Assembly: GCF_902806455.1 (NCBI RefSeq)
Contig: NZ_CADCWQ010000001.1
Coordinates: forward strand, 2,170,001 to 2,234,000
Length of the DNA stretch: 64,000 nucleotides
Direction of reading: 5' to 3'
Origin: Virgibacillus doumboii
Lineage (GTDB): Bacteria; Bacillota; Bacilli; Bacillales; Amphibacillaceae
Under the pieces are notes generated by a model. It was not told the DNA's origin, did not search any database, and saw nothing but the letters and a program-made list of their open reading frames with translations. Shown here one piece after another: positions 33,915 to 42,225 of this stretch (position 1 is the first letter of the stretch; every line of letters begins with the position of its first letter). Made by a program: the position numbers and the translations under genes.

Positions 33915-34016
33915 TTAACGGAAATCTCGCGAATCCTCCATTGTACGGGTTGCCACCGTATACCCCACTACGGATGCAATCGCAAGCAATAAAACATATA
34001 GTACTCCATTTTTCAT
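33915..34016 (-). CDS. 33-residue single-helix microprotein behind NDH-2
   Basis: A 33-residue ORF, MKNGVLYVLLLAIASVVGYT at its start, with one membrane helix (about 4-21) and a charged tail RTMEDSRDFR. The ATG has an excellent GAGGAGGG site. It starts 22 bases after the ndh stop and is followed at once by the shared terminator, so it is almost surely cotranscribed with ndh. It may act as a membrane anchor or small subunit for NDH-2. It is too short for usual gene finders. Confidence 0.75.
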   Translation of the reverse strand: MKNGVLYVLLLAIASVVGYTVATRTMEDSRDFR

Positions 34017-34038
34017 GAAAATGTCCCTCCTCAAAATA

Positions 34039-35253
34039 TTAAATCATACGTAATTTACCTTTTTTCAGGATAAGTTTCGGTCCGCCAAGCAAGAACAGGT
34101 AACGGTTGTCAATTACTTTTTTCATAGCAGTAGCGGATGTACCATAAAGAAGATGATCATCAAATACCGTACCCATGGCATCCTTTTCACCAAGTGAAGC
34201 AACGGTACCTTTATCATCAAAAACAAAGTCTTCAAGCGGTCCGCCATGAAGCAATGCTTTCAGGTTTGATGAGCATGTATCTGCATGCTGCATTGCTGCC
34301 TGTGCAGTCGGCGGGAATGGACGTCCTTCCTCTTTGTTCATTACCCATGCACAGTCACCCAGAATGAAGATATTATCTTCCCCAGGAGCACGCATGTCAC
34401 CCTCAACGGTTACTTTACCTTTTGTAATTTCGAATCCTGATTTTGACAGAATGGAGTTACCTGTTACCCCGCCAGTCCATACGATCGTTCCGGCTTTAAT
34501 TTCTTCCGTTTCGTCACCTTCACCGATAACGAAGCTGTTCTTCTTACACTCGGAAATTTTTGCGCCTTCCCTGATTTCAACTCCGCGATCCTGCAATGAC
34601 TTTTTAGCATACGCAACCAAATCTTCATTAAACCCAGGCAGAATTCTTGGAGCTGCTTCCACATTAATGATACGCGCTTTGCTGCGGTCAATATCATATT
34701 TTTTGCAAAGCTCAGGAACTTTTTCAGCCAGTTCACCGACAAACTCAATTCCGGTGAAACCGCCACCGCCGACAAGGATTGTTAAATCGTCATCATTTTT
34801 CTTGTCGGAAGTACTGTATTTTGCAAATTGATATTCAATATGCTCACGGATCATGCGGCTTGATTCGATATCTGTAATAGAAAACGCATTTTTTTCCATT
34901 CCTTTGATACCGAATGTATTTGTTTCAAAGCCGAGTGAAATAACAAGATAGTCATATGTAATTTCACTGTTCTTCAATACGACACGATTAGCGTCTTTTT
35001 TCACTTCAACAACTTCATCATAGATTAAGCTTACACGATTTGGATTAATGACATCACTAATCATCATGCGTGCCTGGTTCTGATTTACAGTACCTGCAGC
35101 AACCTCATGAAGCCATGTTGTCTGGTAGTGATAATTATGCTTGTTGACCAGTACCAATTCGGCTTCTTCTGGTCTTAATTTTTGCATTAAGCGTTTTGTT
35201 GTCATCATTCCGGCATATCCTGCACCAAGAACGACTATTTTTGGTTTACCCAT
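34039..35253 (-). CDS. ndh: Type II NADH dehydrogenase (NDH-2)
   Basis: A 404-residue FAD enzyme passing electrons from NADH to menaquinone without proton pumping. It has the FAD fold VVLGAGYAGMMTTKRL at the start, NHYHYQTTWLHEVAAGT-like quinone-site residues, the NADH fold LVGGGGFTGIEFVGELAE near 155, the FAD motif NIFILGDCAWV and AQAAMQHA. The C-terminus (LFLLGGPKLILKKGKLRMI) is an amphipathic membrane-binding segment. A 33-residue membrane microprotein follows in the same transcript. Confidence 0.93.
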   Translation of the reverse strand: MGKPKIVVLGAGYAGMMTTKRLMQKLRPEEAELVLVNKHNYHYQTTWLHEVAAGTVNQNQARMMISDVINPNRVSLIYDEVVEVKKDANRVVLKNSEITYDYLVISLGFETNTFGIKGMEKNAFSITDIESSRMIREHIEYQFAKYSTSDKKNDDDLTILVGGGGFTGIEFVGELAEKVPELCKKYDIDRSKARIINVEAAPRILPGFNEDLVAYAKKSLQDRGVEIREGAKISECKKNSFVIGEGDETEEIKAGTIVWTGGVTGNSILSKSGFEITKGKVTVEGDMRAPGEDNIFILGDCAWVMNKEEGRPFPPTAQAAMQHADTCSSNLKALLHGGPLEDFVFDDKGTVASLGEKDAMGTVFDDHLLYGTSATAMKKVIDNRYLFLLGGPKLILKKGKLRMI

Positions 35254-35421
35254 ATAAAATCCACCTCTCTTAATTAATTAATAGAATCTAATATGATTAA
35301 AACTTTTTCTACTCTATCTATAATATCAAAGTTTTAAATAATAGGCTAACAAACCAACGTCAACAACGCTATTTTTTGTAAATAACTAAAATTAATTCTA
35401 CAATTATGTTGAGGTGTAACT

Positions 35422-36084
35422 ATGGATAAAATAACTATACGGACAGATGACCAGGCAGTTAAGGAGTTAAGCGACGTTGATTTACAAATGAAAAAGCTGG
35501 TGGAAATCGTTGGTGATATTGAAGTTAAGATGCGTCCTGATCTTTTTAAATCACTGGTACGTTCCATGATTGGCCAGCAAATTTCCGTTGCAGCAGCAAG
35601 CGCCATCTTTGGCCGGCTTGAAGAACTGTTGGACTACGACATTACAGCAGATGCATTTTTCGAAACTTCCCATGAACAATTACGTTCGATTGGCTTATCA
35701 GCACGAAAAATAACCTATCTAGGTGACCTTGCTGAGAAAGTTCATAAAAACAAGATTGAACTGGACAAGTTACACGAACAGGATAATGAAAAAATTATTA
35801 AACAATTGACAAGTATAAAAGGCATCGGCAAATGGACTGCTGAAATGTTCCTTATTTTTTCCCTGGGGAGAATGAATGTACTGGCAGTCGATGATATTGG
35901 AATCCAGCGCGGCGCAAAATGGCTGTACGAAGTCGATAAATCAGAACGGCGGAAAATATTAATCGACAAAGAACCGATTTGGAATCCGCATTTAACCATA
36001 GCTTCGTTCTATTTGTGGGAGGTTGTCCATCTCGACTTTGAACGAAAGTATAATTCAATTGACGAGATACAAGGAGGAAAATAA
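35422..36084 (+). CDS. alkA: DNA-3-methyladenine glycosylase, AlkA type
   Basis: A 220-residue base-excision glycosylase of the HhH-GPD superfamily that removes alkylated bases. It shows VRSMIGQQISVAAASAIFGRL, the helix-hairpin-helix LTSIKGIGKWTAEMFLIFSLGR and the catalytic aspartate in VLAVDDIGIQRG. It lacks the N-terminal TBP-like domain of E. coli AlkA, as is usual in bacilli. A GAGGTG site precedes the ATG. The SnoaL-like gene begins two bases after its stop. Confidence 0.92.
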   Translation: MDKITIRTDDQAVKELSDVDLQMKKLVEIVGDIEVKMRPDLFKSLVRSMIGQQISVAAASAIFGRLEELLDYDITADAFFETSHEQLRSIGLSARKITYLGDLAEKVHKNKIELDKLHEQDNEKIIKQLTSIKGIGKWTAEMFLIFSLGRMNVLAVDDIGIQRGAKWLYEVDKSERRKILIDKEPIWNPHLTIASFYLWEVVHLDFERKYNSIDEIQGGK

Positions 36085-36086
36085 AA

Positions 36087-36527
36087 ATGAATGACATTAA
36101 TGACATCAAAAAGCTTTATGAGAAATTGATTGATGGATGGAATAACCGGAATGCTGATCAAATGGCGCAACTGTTTACCGAATCCGGTGAACAGATTGGC
36201 TTTGATGGCAGTCTTTTGACAGGTCCGGATAAAATTATTAAAGAACTTAGCGCCATTTTTGACAGCCATCCAACACCACCGTTTATAAGTGTAGTTCAGG
36301 AAGCTCACTTTATCGGAGAGGACTCGGCAATACTGCGAGCCATCGTTGGAATGGTGCCACCTGATAAAACAGAATTGGACCCTGACTTAAACGCCTATCA
36401 AACTTTGGTTGCCGTCAACCGAGATGGCGAATGGAAAGTAGAATTATTCCAAAATACCCCTGCTCAATATCACGGACGACCGGAAATGGTTGAGGAAATT
36501 ACGCAAGAATTAAAGAAGCATATGTAA
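36087..36527 (+). CDS. SgcJ/EcaC-family NTF2-like protein
   Basis: A 146-residue SnoaL/NTF2-fold protein of the SgcJ/EcaC family: IKKLYEKLIDGWNNRNADQMAQLF and GEWKVELFQNTPAQYHGRPE at the end. The fold makes a cone-shaped pocket; some members are enzymes, many have unknown ligands. It starts two bases after alkA, with the GGAGG site inside the alkA end, so the two are cotranscribed. A palindromic element follows. Confidence 0.85.
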   Translation: MNDINDIKKLYEKLIDGWNNRNADQMAQLFTESGEQIGFDGSLLTGPDKIIKELSAIFDSHPTPPFISVVQEAHFIGEDSAILRAIVGMVPPDKTELDPDLNAYQTLVAVNRDGEWKVELFQNTPAQYHGRPEMVEEITQELKKHM

Positions 36528-36534
36528 GCTTTGA

Positions 36535-36842
36535 AAGAGGCTGAGACATATCAAAAAAGTGTTCACAAAAGACGAACAATGTATGGGAACAGCGGAGGGA
36601 ATATACGTAGACTCCTGGGGGAGGAAAGGCATCGGTGAGACTACGAAGTGCGTAAGAGCTTCGTAGGCCCACCAGCCGCCCCCGGCTAAGAAGACACTGC
36701 GAAAACGCACTTTTTGAGCAGATGTCGCCTTGGTACCCGGAGGTGTGAAAGCGAAGTATATTCCCGGAGCGGTTTTATACACCATTTCCACTATGTTCGG
36801 TTTCTGTTTTTGATAAAACACTTTTGTCCCAGCCTCTTCCAT
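36535..36842. repeat. Palindromic dispersed element, copy 2 (long form)
   Basis: The outer arms are GAGGCTGAGACA with AAAAAGTGTT at the left and AACACTTTTGTCCCAGCCTC at the right. The inner arms are GGGAATATAC (36597-36606) and GTATATTCCC (36756-36765), exact complements. The interior carries GTAGACTCCTGGGGGAGG, GGTGAGAC, CAGCCGCCCCCGGC and the long-form insert with GCGAAAACGCAC and GCAGATGTCGCC. It exactly fills the space between two convergent genes and may serve both as a terminator. Confidence 0.9.
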
Positions 36843-36845
36843 TTT

Positions 36846-37574
36846 TTATACAGGGCGTACCGTTACTTCGTTCACATTCACGTTATCAGGCTGTGTTACT
36901 GCATAAACAACTGCACGTGCAATATCGTTAACATCCAGTTTACGCTTGCTGTTATTGAATTTTTCTTTCAGTTCGTCAACGGATCCATGTGTGGCAAGAT
37001 CTGTATCCACCGCTCCAGGAGAAATATTTGTGATACGCACACCGGTTCTGGCAAGTTCTTTTTCCAGTCCCATTGATAGTGCACGCACTGCGAATTTGGT
37101 TGCAGCATATACAGCATTCACTTTGGAAACTTCATGTCCCGCAACTGAGGAGACATTAACAAGATGTCCCGCTGAACGTTCCAGCATCTTAGGTAAAACA
37201 GAATTGATACCGTAAAGAACACCCTTAATGTTTACATCAATCATCTGATCCCACTCATCTGTTTTACCCTGTTGGACCTGGGAAAGCAGCATCAGTCCGG
37301 CATTGTTAACAAAAATATCAATCTCACCGAAAGCTTCTTCAGCCTTGTCACTAAGCCGATTCACATCTTCTTTTTCGGTGACATTTGTTTCAACTGCAAT
37401 AGCCTGTCCATTTCCTTTTTTATTAATTGATTCCACAAGTTCATCCAATTTCTCTTTTCTCCGGGCAGCCAGTACTACATTAGCTCCTTCATTTGCCAGA
37501 TGTTCGGCAATCGCAGCACCGATTCCACTGCTCGCACCTGTTACAACTGCGGTTTTATTTTGTAAATTCGTCAT
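36846..37574 (-). CDS. Short-chain dehydrogenase/reductase
   Basis: A 242-residue classical SDR using NADP(H). It has the cofactor motif TGASSGIGAAIAEHLA near residue 12, NNAGLM, the catalytic serine in VNVSSVAG and YAATK (Tyr-x3-Lys). An arginine pair (AARRKE) after strand 2 favours NADPH. It is close to YdfG-like serine/3-hydroxy acid dehydrogenases. The AGGAGG site precedes ATG at 37574. It is a single gene; substrate not predictable. Confidence 0.9.
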   Translation of the reverse strand: MTNLQNKTAVVTGASSGIGAAIAEHLANEGANVVLAARRKEKLDELVESINKKGNGQAIAVETNVTEKEDVNRLSDKAEEAFGEIDIFVNNAGLMLLSQVQQGKTDEWDQMIDVNIKGVLYGINSVLPKMLERSAGHLVNVSSVAGHEVSKVNAVYAATKFAVRALSMGLEKELARTGVRITNISPGAVDTDLATHGSVDELKEKFNNSKRKLDVNDIARAVVYAVTQPDNVNVNEVTVRPV

Positions 37575-37689
37575 AAAACTTCTCCTCCTTTATGAATCAG
37601 TCTATCATGTATTGTTTTTCTTTTGAAAAAATGCCACTTATTGATTCCGGGAAACGATTAATAGGATGAAGAATGCTTTTAATAAGTTA

Positions 37690-37775
37690 TTGCTCGCACG
37701 TTCGGGTGGGCTTCTCGCAAGTTTAAGGCTGTTCTTCGCACGTTTAAGGCTGTCACTCGCACGTTTAGTGTTTAA
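37690..37775. repeat. Intergenic array F: four units of 21 nt
   Basis: CGCA recurs at 37695, 37716, 37737 and 37758, each 21 bases apart, in units like CTCGCACGTTTAAGGCTGT. The wording differs from arrays A-C, but the spacing is nearly the same. It lies between two divergent genes. Confidence 0.8.
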
Positions 37776-37818
37776 TCGTAATAACTCTGCCGTAATATCC
37801 ATCTTTAATAGAACCTTC

Positions 37819-37859
37819 TACTATTACAATCGTTTCTGAAATCAAAAAGGTGGCATGAA
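37819..37859 (+). other. Conserved 40-bp motif, copy 2
   Basis: Contains TTACAATCGTTTCTGAAATC and AAAAAGGTGGCATGAAAA, nearly the same as 22909-22947. Here it lies about 75 bases upstream of the tubby-like gene. Its meaning is unknown. Confidence 0.5.
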
Positions 37860-37933
37860 AAAATATGAAACATTTTTCAAAACTGCCCGTACTACTGCCT
37901 GCAGTATCTTAGACAGAGAAAGGATGCATATTA

Positions 37934-38653
37934 TTGGCCAGATTATTGGTATTATTTATTTTTGGATTCATAGGACTATCCTTACGTTTCATTCTGAAGG
38001 GAGAGTTTGAACTCAATCAATTATTATTATTAATTCTGTTTCCTGTTGCGTCTGTAATCATATTTTTCATAATGAAATACCAGCATAATAAAGATCTTGC
38101 CTACAAACCGGTATCAGATCATAATTCTCTTGTAACACGCCTGGGTGACCGCGTTTCCACGACAAAAAAACTTATATATAACGGCGAGAACCAAATTGGT
38201 ACATATCACCGTTCATATAACAGCTGGTGGAAGCGTATTGTTGCAGACATCATGGATACGCCCGGACAATGGTATCTTAATCTGACGTTTGAAATGTTGA
38301 ATGGCGATCAAATTAAACTGCAGGGAATTAATGAAAATAAGATACGCGGCAACAATTCATGGATTATTTTGTGGAACGACCAGGAAGTTGGCACGATTCA
38401 GACGGATTACTCGTTCAAGAATGCAAAAAAACTTAGGGAAAGTCTCTATCTCGAATACGACGGCAAGACATATCATTATCAATCATTAAGTGTTAAGTCA
38501 AAAACGGAAATCACACTGGATCACACACCAATCGCAACAGGTGAACGCTCAAGTGGGTTTGTTTACAAACTGGAGGTTTCAGATTTCCATAAAGACGAGG
38601 AGGAAATATTGTTCATGGTCTATATTCTGTTTAACTACGAATTTGGACAGTGA
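37934..38653 (+). CDS. Membrane-anchored tubby C-terminal-like protein
   Basis: A 239-residue protein with two N-terminal helices (about 2-17 and 28-47) and a beta-rich soluble part from residue 70. Its text, KKLIYNGENQIGTYHRSYNSW then TFEMLNGDQIKLQGINEN and YHYQSLSVKSKTEITLDHT, resembles proteins annotated as tubby C-terminal domain-like in bacilli. The start is TTG at 37934 with AAAGGATG upstream. Function unknown. It lies alone between arrays F and G. Confidence 0.65.
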   Translation: MARLLVLFIFGFIGLSLRFILKGEFELNQLLLLILFPVASVIIFFIMKYQHNKDLAYKPVSDHNSLVTRLGDRVSTTKKLIYNGENQIGTYHRSYNSWWKRIVADIMDTPGQWYLNLTFEMLNGDQIKLQGINENKIRGNNSWIILWNDQEVGTIQTDYSFKNAKKLRESLYLEYDGKTYHYQSLSVKSKTEITLDHTPIATGERSSGFVYKLEVSDFHKDEEEILFMVYILFNYEFGQ

Positions 38654-38727
38654 AAATTACCGATTTTAATAAATGTGCTGTTGATTCAACGGGTGGCTGG
38701 TATTGGAGGCCACCCGTTGTTAGCCTG

Positions 38728-38832
38728 AATTGTGAACTTTAGCGTTTTGATTGTGAACTTCGAGCAAACCAACTGTGAACTTTGGTGAAAACATTGTGAA
38801 CTTCGGCGGAATCCCTGTGAACTTCGGCATTT
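38728..38832. repeat. Intergenic array G: five units of 21-22 nt
   Basis: TGTGAACTT recurs at 38731, 38752, 38774, 38795 and 38816 (steps 21, 22, 21, 21), with variable 12-base linkers. It lies between convergent genes. The core word differs from all other arrays in the window. Confidence 0.88.
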
Positions 38833-38863
38833 CGACATAATCCGACACCAATTCCCCGCCAAT

Positions 38864-39997
38864 TCAAGGCCGCAATACAACCTTAATACAATCATCTTCT
38901 TTTCCATTAAACATCTTATACCCATCCGCAGCATCGTCTAAAATCATGTGATGCGTGATGATTTCTGTTGGATCAATTTCACCTTGTACTATCTGATGAT
39001 AAAGTTTATCCATATAGGACCTGGCATGGGCCTGCCCGGTCTTTAACGTAATATTCCGGCTGAAAAATGGCCCGAGTGGAAACATATTGTAGAGTCCGCC
39101 ATAAACACCGGTAAGCTGGACGGTTCCGCATTTCTTCACTGCTTTTGTTGCAATCTGAATGGCACCAAGTGTTCCACCCTGCAGCCTCATTTTCTGCCCG
39201 ACGAATTCAAGTGGTGACTTTTTGCCATCCATGCCGACACAATCGATCACTACGTCTGCTCCGCCTTTTGTTATTTCCTTAAGCTCTTCTCCCATATCTT
39301 TATACTCGGCAAAATTGAAAATTTCAGTCCGGTTCATTTTTTTGGAATGTTGGAGTCGAAATGGGATATGATCAACTGCAATCACTCGTGATGCCCCTTT
39401 TTGCCAGGCAAACTTTTGTGCCATCAGTCCAATTGGGCCACAGCCTAAAACTACAACTGTGTCGCCCTCTTTCACACCAGCATTCTCAACACTCCAGTAT
39501 GCAGTCGGCAGAACATCCGACAAAAATAACAGGGAATCATCTTCCAATTCACAATCCTCCGGCACTAAAAACGGCGTAAAATTACCAAATGGAACGCGCA
39601 GGTACTCAGCCTGTCCACCCGGATAATTACCAAATTTCTCTGAATAGCCAAAATAACCACCCGAATCATAATGCGGATTGGAATTGTCACATTGAGCCTC
39701 CAGGTGATTCTCGCAATATGGGCACTGACCACAGGCTACGGTGAAAGGGATGACAACACGGTCACCTTTTTTAACCTTTGTTACATCCTTACCGACTTCC
39801 TCGACAATCCCCATTGGCTCATGACCAATCATATATCCAATTGGCAACGGAAAATTCCCCTGGTATAAATGGAGATCAGAGCCGCAAATCGCCGTTGAGG
39901 TTACCTTTATAATAACGTCTTCTGAATCCTGAATCTTTGGAAACTCAACATTTTCAACACTTATCGAATATTTGCCCTGATATGTTACAGCTCGCAT
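38864..39997 (-). CDS. Zinc-dependent alcohol dehydrogenase family protein
   Basis: A 377-residue zinc MDR enzyme. The catalytic zinc site is CGSDLHLYQG and GHEPMGIVEEVG; the structural zinc site is CGQCPYCENHLEAQCDN near residue 95. The NAD fold is VVLGCGPIGLMAQKFA. It belongs to the glutathione-independent formaldehyde dehydrogenase-like group, which has an extended loop after the structural zinc, as here (YFGYSEKFGNYPGGQAEY). Single gene; the true substrate is unknown. Confidence 0.88.
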   Translation of the reverse strand: MRAVTYQGKYSISVENVEFPKIQDSEDVIIKVTSTAICGSDLHLYQGNFPLPIGYMIGHEPMGIVEEVGKDVTKVKKGDRVVIPFTVACGQCPYCENHLEAQCDNSNPHYDSGGYFGYSEKFGNYPGGQAEYLRVPFGNFTPFLVPEDCELEDDSLLFLSDVLPTAYWSVENAGVKEGDTVVVLGCGPIGLMAQKFAWQKGASRVIAVDHIPFRLQHSKKMNRTEIFNFAEYKDMGEELKEITKGGADVVIDCVGMDGKKSPLEFVGQKMRLQGGTLGAIQIATKAVKKCGTVQLTGVYGGLYNMFPLGPFFSRNITLKTGQAHARSYMDKLYHQIVQGEIDPTEIITHHMILDDAADGYKMFNGKEDDCIKVVLRP

Positions 39998-40056
39998 GAT
40001 TATCCACCTCTATTTTATTGACTATTTCCTATGAAGTTTCATCTGCTTGAAAGAAC

Positions 40057-41130
40057 CTATCGTCTTACACCAATCTCTACAAGAGTAAATTTTATTTTCA
40101 CATCTATTGGCAGGTCCTGATATCCTTCTTTGAATTTCTTTCTGTCATACGACCGGCTGCTGCTCTGTACATGTTCTTCAATACCAAGTGGATCAATATT
40201 TAATTCCTGAAATTTATTAATTAATTTCAGTGCGTTCTTTTTAAAATTTTTTTCCAGGTCTTTTTCAATTTTAGGTATTCGAGAAGTCATTTTCTTTCCG
40301 GTGTATTCTCTAACCGCCCCACGAAATTTAACGTCGAATACAACGTTATAATTTCCATTCTCTTTTGTTATATGGACATCTCTTGTGGACTGGATGTTAT
40401 CAATTGCTGTCTTGTATTCCTCTGTCACGTAATTATATTGTCCCTCGCCGATATTCTCATATAGTATTTTAAAAATAAATCCCTTTTCAACAGGTATAGT
40501 TTCAACAAGTTTATCATTGTCAAAAAAAGCTAATGCAGTAAGACCCGGCACTCCTTCCTTCATACCCAGCATCGGTAAAAATGGATCATAAGTTTTACTG
40601 CTGACAGCATAGGAAAACATTTTCAGGTTGGTTGTCGGTAAACTTCCGTCCTTTATATTGTGCTCCAATAAATCTGACAGAAAGATACCTGCACCCTTAT
40701 TGCTTTTCACATGACTCATAAAATCAGCTGTTGACCCTTTTACAATTCCCAAATATAAGCCGGAGCCTATCCCCGGATCTCTTAAAAGGTGATCAATATA
40801 ATCGTTGAGCCCCCGTTTAGCCATCTCGTCATTATACAAGGCTACTTCCATTTTCCCGCTTAAAAGTTCTTCAGAAGCCTGGGCATTCAACTTTTCCCTG
40901 TTCTCATATACCATGGAAGCTGTAGTTGTATATAATAAATCCTCTACTGTTTTTTCAGGGGTATACGTTGGGGTGATCACGGTTGACCGAATGGTATCTT
41001 CTTCAACATAGTCATAACCTACTGTTGTAATCATCAAAATCTGATCGATTATCGATTTAGGCATACCGAAATTGGCAATGAGACCTGTTAACAGGAGAAC
41101 AAAAAATAAAACATATTTTTTACTGCGCAT
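40057..41130 (-). CDS. Ger(x)C-family germinant receptor subunit lacking a lipobox
   Basis: A 357-residue GerAC-family protein with the three-domain GerC pattern; the C-terminal part has KIEKDLEKNFKKNALKLINKFQELNIDPLGI. Family members are normally lipoproteins with an LxGC box. Here the N-terminus reads FFVLLLTGLIANFGMPKSII, and no cysteine occurs anywhere in the protein. It would have to be held by an uncleaved signal helix or be released. The stop of GerB overlaps its start by 11 bases. It is the third gene of a gerA-type operon. Confidence 0.9.
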   Translation of the reverse strand: MRSKKYVLFFVLLLTGLIANFGMPKSIIDQILMITTVGYDYVEEDTIRSTVITPTYTPEKTVEDLLYTTTASMVYENREKLNAQASEELLSGKMEVALYNDEMAKRGLNDYIDHLLRDPGIGSGLYLGIVKGSTADFMSHVKSNKGAGIFLSDLLEHNIKDGSLPTTNLKMFSYAVSSKTYDPFLPMLGMKEGVPGLTALAFFDNDKLVETIPVEKGFIFKILYENIGEGQYNYVTEEYKTAIDNIQSTRDVHITKENGNYNVVFDVKFRGAVREYTGKKMTSRIPKIEKDLEKNFKKNALKLINKFQELNIDPLGIEEHVQSSSRSYDRKKFKEGYQDLPIDVKIKFTLVEIGVRR

Positions 41131-42214
41131 TCTTCTTCACCTTTCTCCGAATGAAGTTGATTAGAAACAACGCTGGAATATAAATAAACAAAAATACAGA
41201 ACCAACTTTACCTATTGTGTTGTTCAGCAGGTTTACCCCTTCCCTGCCTGTAAAAAATATACTTGCAAAGTAGACAATAACGAGTACTACAGCCGCCGTT
41301 TTTTTGTAAGATACATTAAATAGCTTGTGTATCGTCCGCGTACATGCCCATGAGTATAGTACGAGATTTGGCAATATGCTGAAAAACAATGTCGCAATCC
41401 CAAAATATTCAAAACGTGCCATAATCGGCAATTCAATTATTTTCCACAGTCCGAGTGTTGCCCAGATCACGTTTTCAAGCTCACTCTGACTGTAATAAAT
41501 ATATGAAACAAAGCAAATAAAGACATATAAAACAGTCGTATACAGATTCCCGTAATGCGCAAATCTCTGGGACTTTTGGGATTCACGGATAAAAGGATAG
41601 AAGACAAGTATGGTTGCCACACCAAGGAAGTTCAGTATCGCCAATGATGAAGACTGCACGATCTCAATTATGGAGTGATCAAAAACCGGGAGAATACTTG
41701 TTATATGTGAATATTTCACTGGAATAAGAATCGTAAACACCAAAAAGAACGGATAGACAACCCCCAGGAAACAGACTCCTGTAACGATTCTCAGCTTACC
41801 CGAGATAGTGTAATACATAAGCGGAACAATTAATAATAACAACCCCCATACTTTTATATATGGAAACATCCAAACCTGGATAATCTCAGCATAGGTACGC
41901 AACACAACCACTGTCATAAACAATAAATATACTGAAAATAGAATGGTAAAAAAACCCCCGAGCCATTTTCCAAAAGTAAATCGGTGAATCGCAACAATAT
42001 CTGTCTCCGGGCTGTCATTATTGTTTAAAATCTTATACATGATCCATATGATTATATTTAAACCAAGTCCCGCGACAATTACAGATATCCATGCATCATG
42101 CCCGGCATATTTATTTATGATACTTTGAAAGCCAAGAACACCAACACCAATCTGTGCACCGGTTATCAGGAAAAATACCATGAATGCAGGGACTTGATCA
42201 CTTACTTTAATCAT
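41120..42214 (-). CDS. GerAB-family germinant receptor permease
   Basis: A 364-residue ten-helix protein of the amino acid/polyamine/cation superfamily (GerAB/ArcD/ProY). It forms the ligand-binding subunit of spore germinant receptors in the inner spore membrane. Typical segments are QVPAFMVFFLITGAQIGVGVLGFQ at the start and IARFEYFGIATLFFSILPNLVLYSWACT. It lies 11 bases after gerA and overlaps gerC. The germinant cannot be deduced from sequence. Confidence 0.92.
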   Translation of the reverse strand: MIKVSDQVPAFMVFFLITGAQIGVGVLGFQSIINKYAGHDAWISVIVAGLGLNIIIWIMYKILNNNDSPETDIVAIHRFTFGKWLGGFFTILFSVYLLFMTVVVLRTYAEIIQVWMFPYIKVWGLLLLIVPLMYYTISGKLRIVTGVCFLGVVYPFFLVFTILIPVKYSHITSILPVFDHSIIEIVQSSSLAILNFLGVATILVFYPFIRESQKSQRFAHYGNLYTTVLYVFICFVSYIYYSQSELENVIWATLGLWKIIELPIMARFEYFGIATLFFSILPNLVLYSWACTRTIHKLFNVSYKKTAAVVLVIVYFASIFFTGREGVNLLNNTIGKVGSVFLFIYIPALFLINFIRRKVKKNAQ

Positions 42215-42225
42215 AGCTAACTCCT

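Noticed and set aside
36510..36842. 110-codon ORF on the minus strand
   Set aside because: It is the palindromic element copy 2 read through; the same text appears from copy 3 on the other strand.
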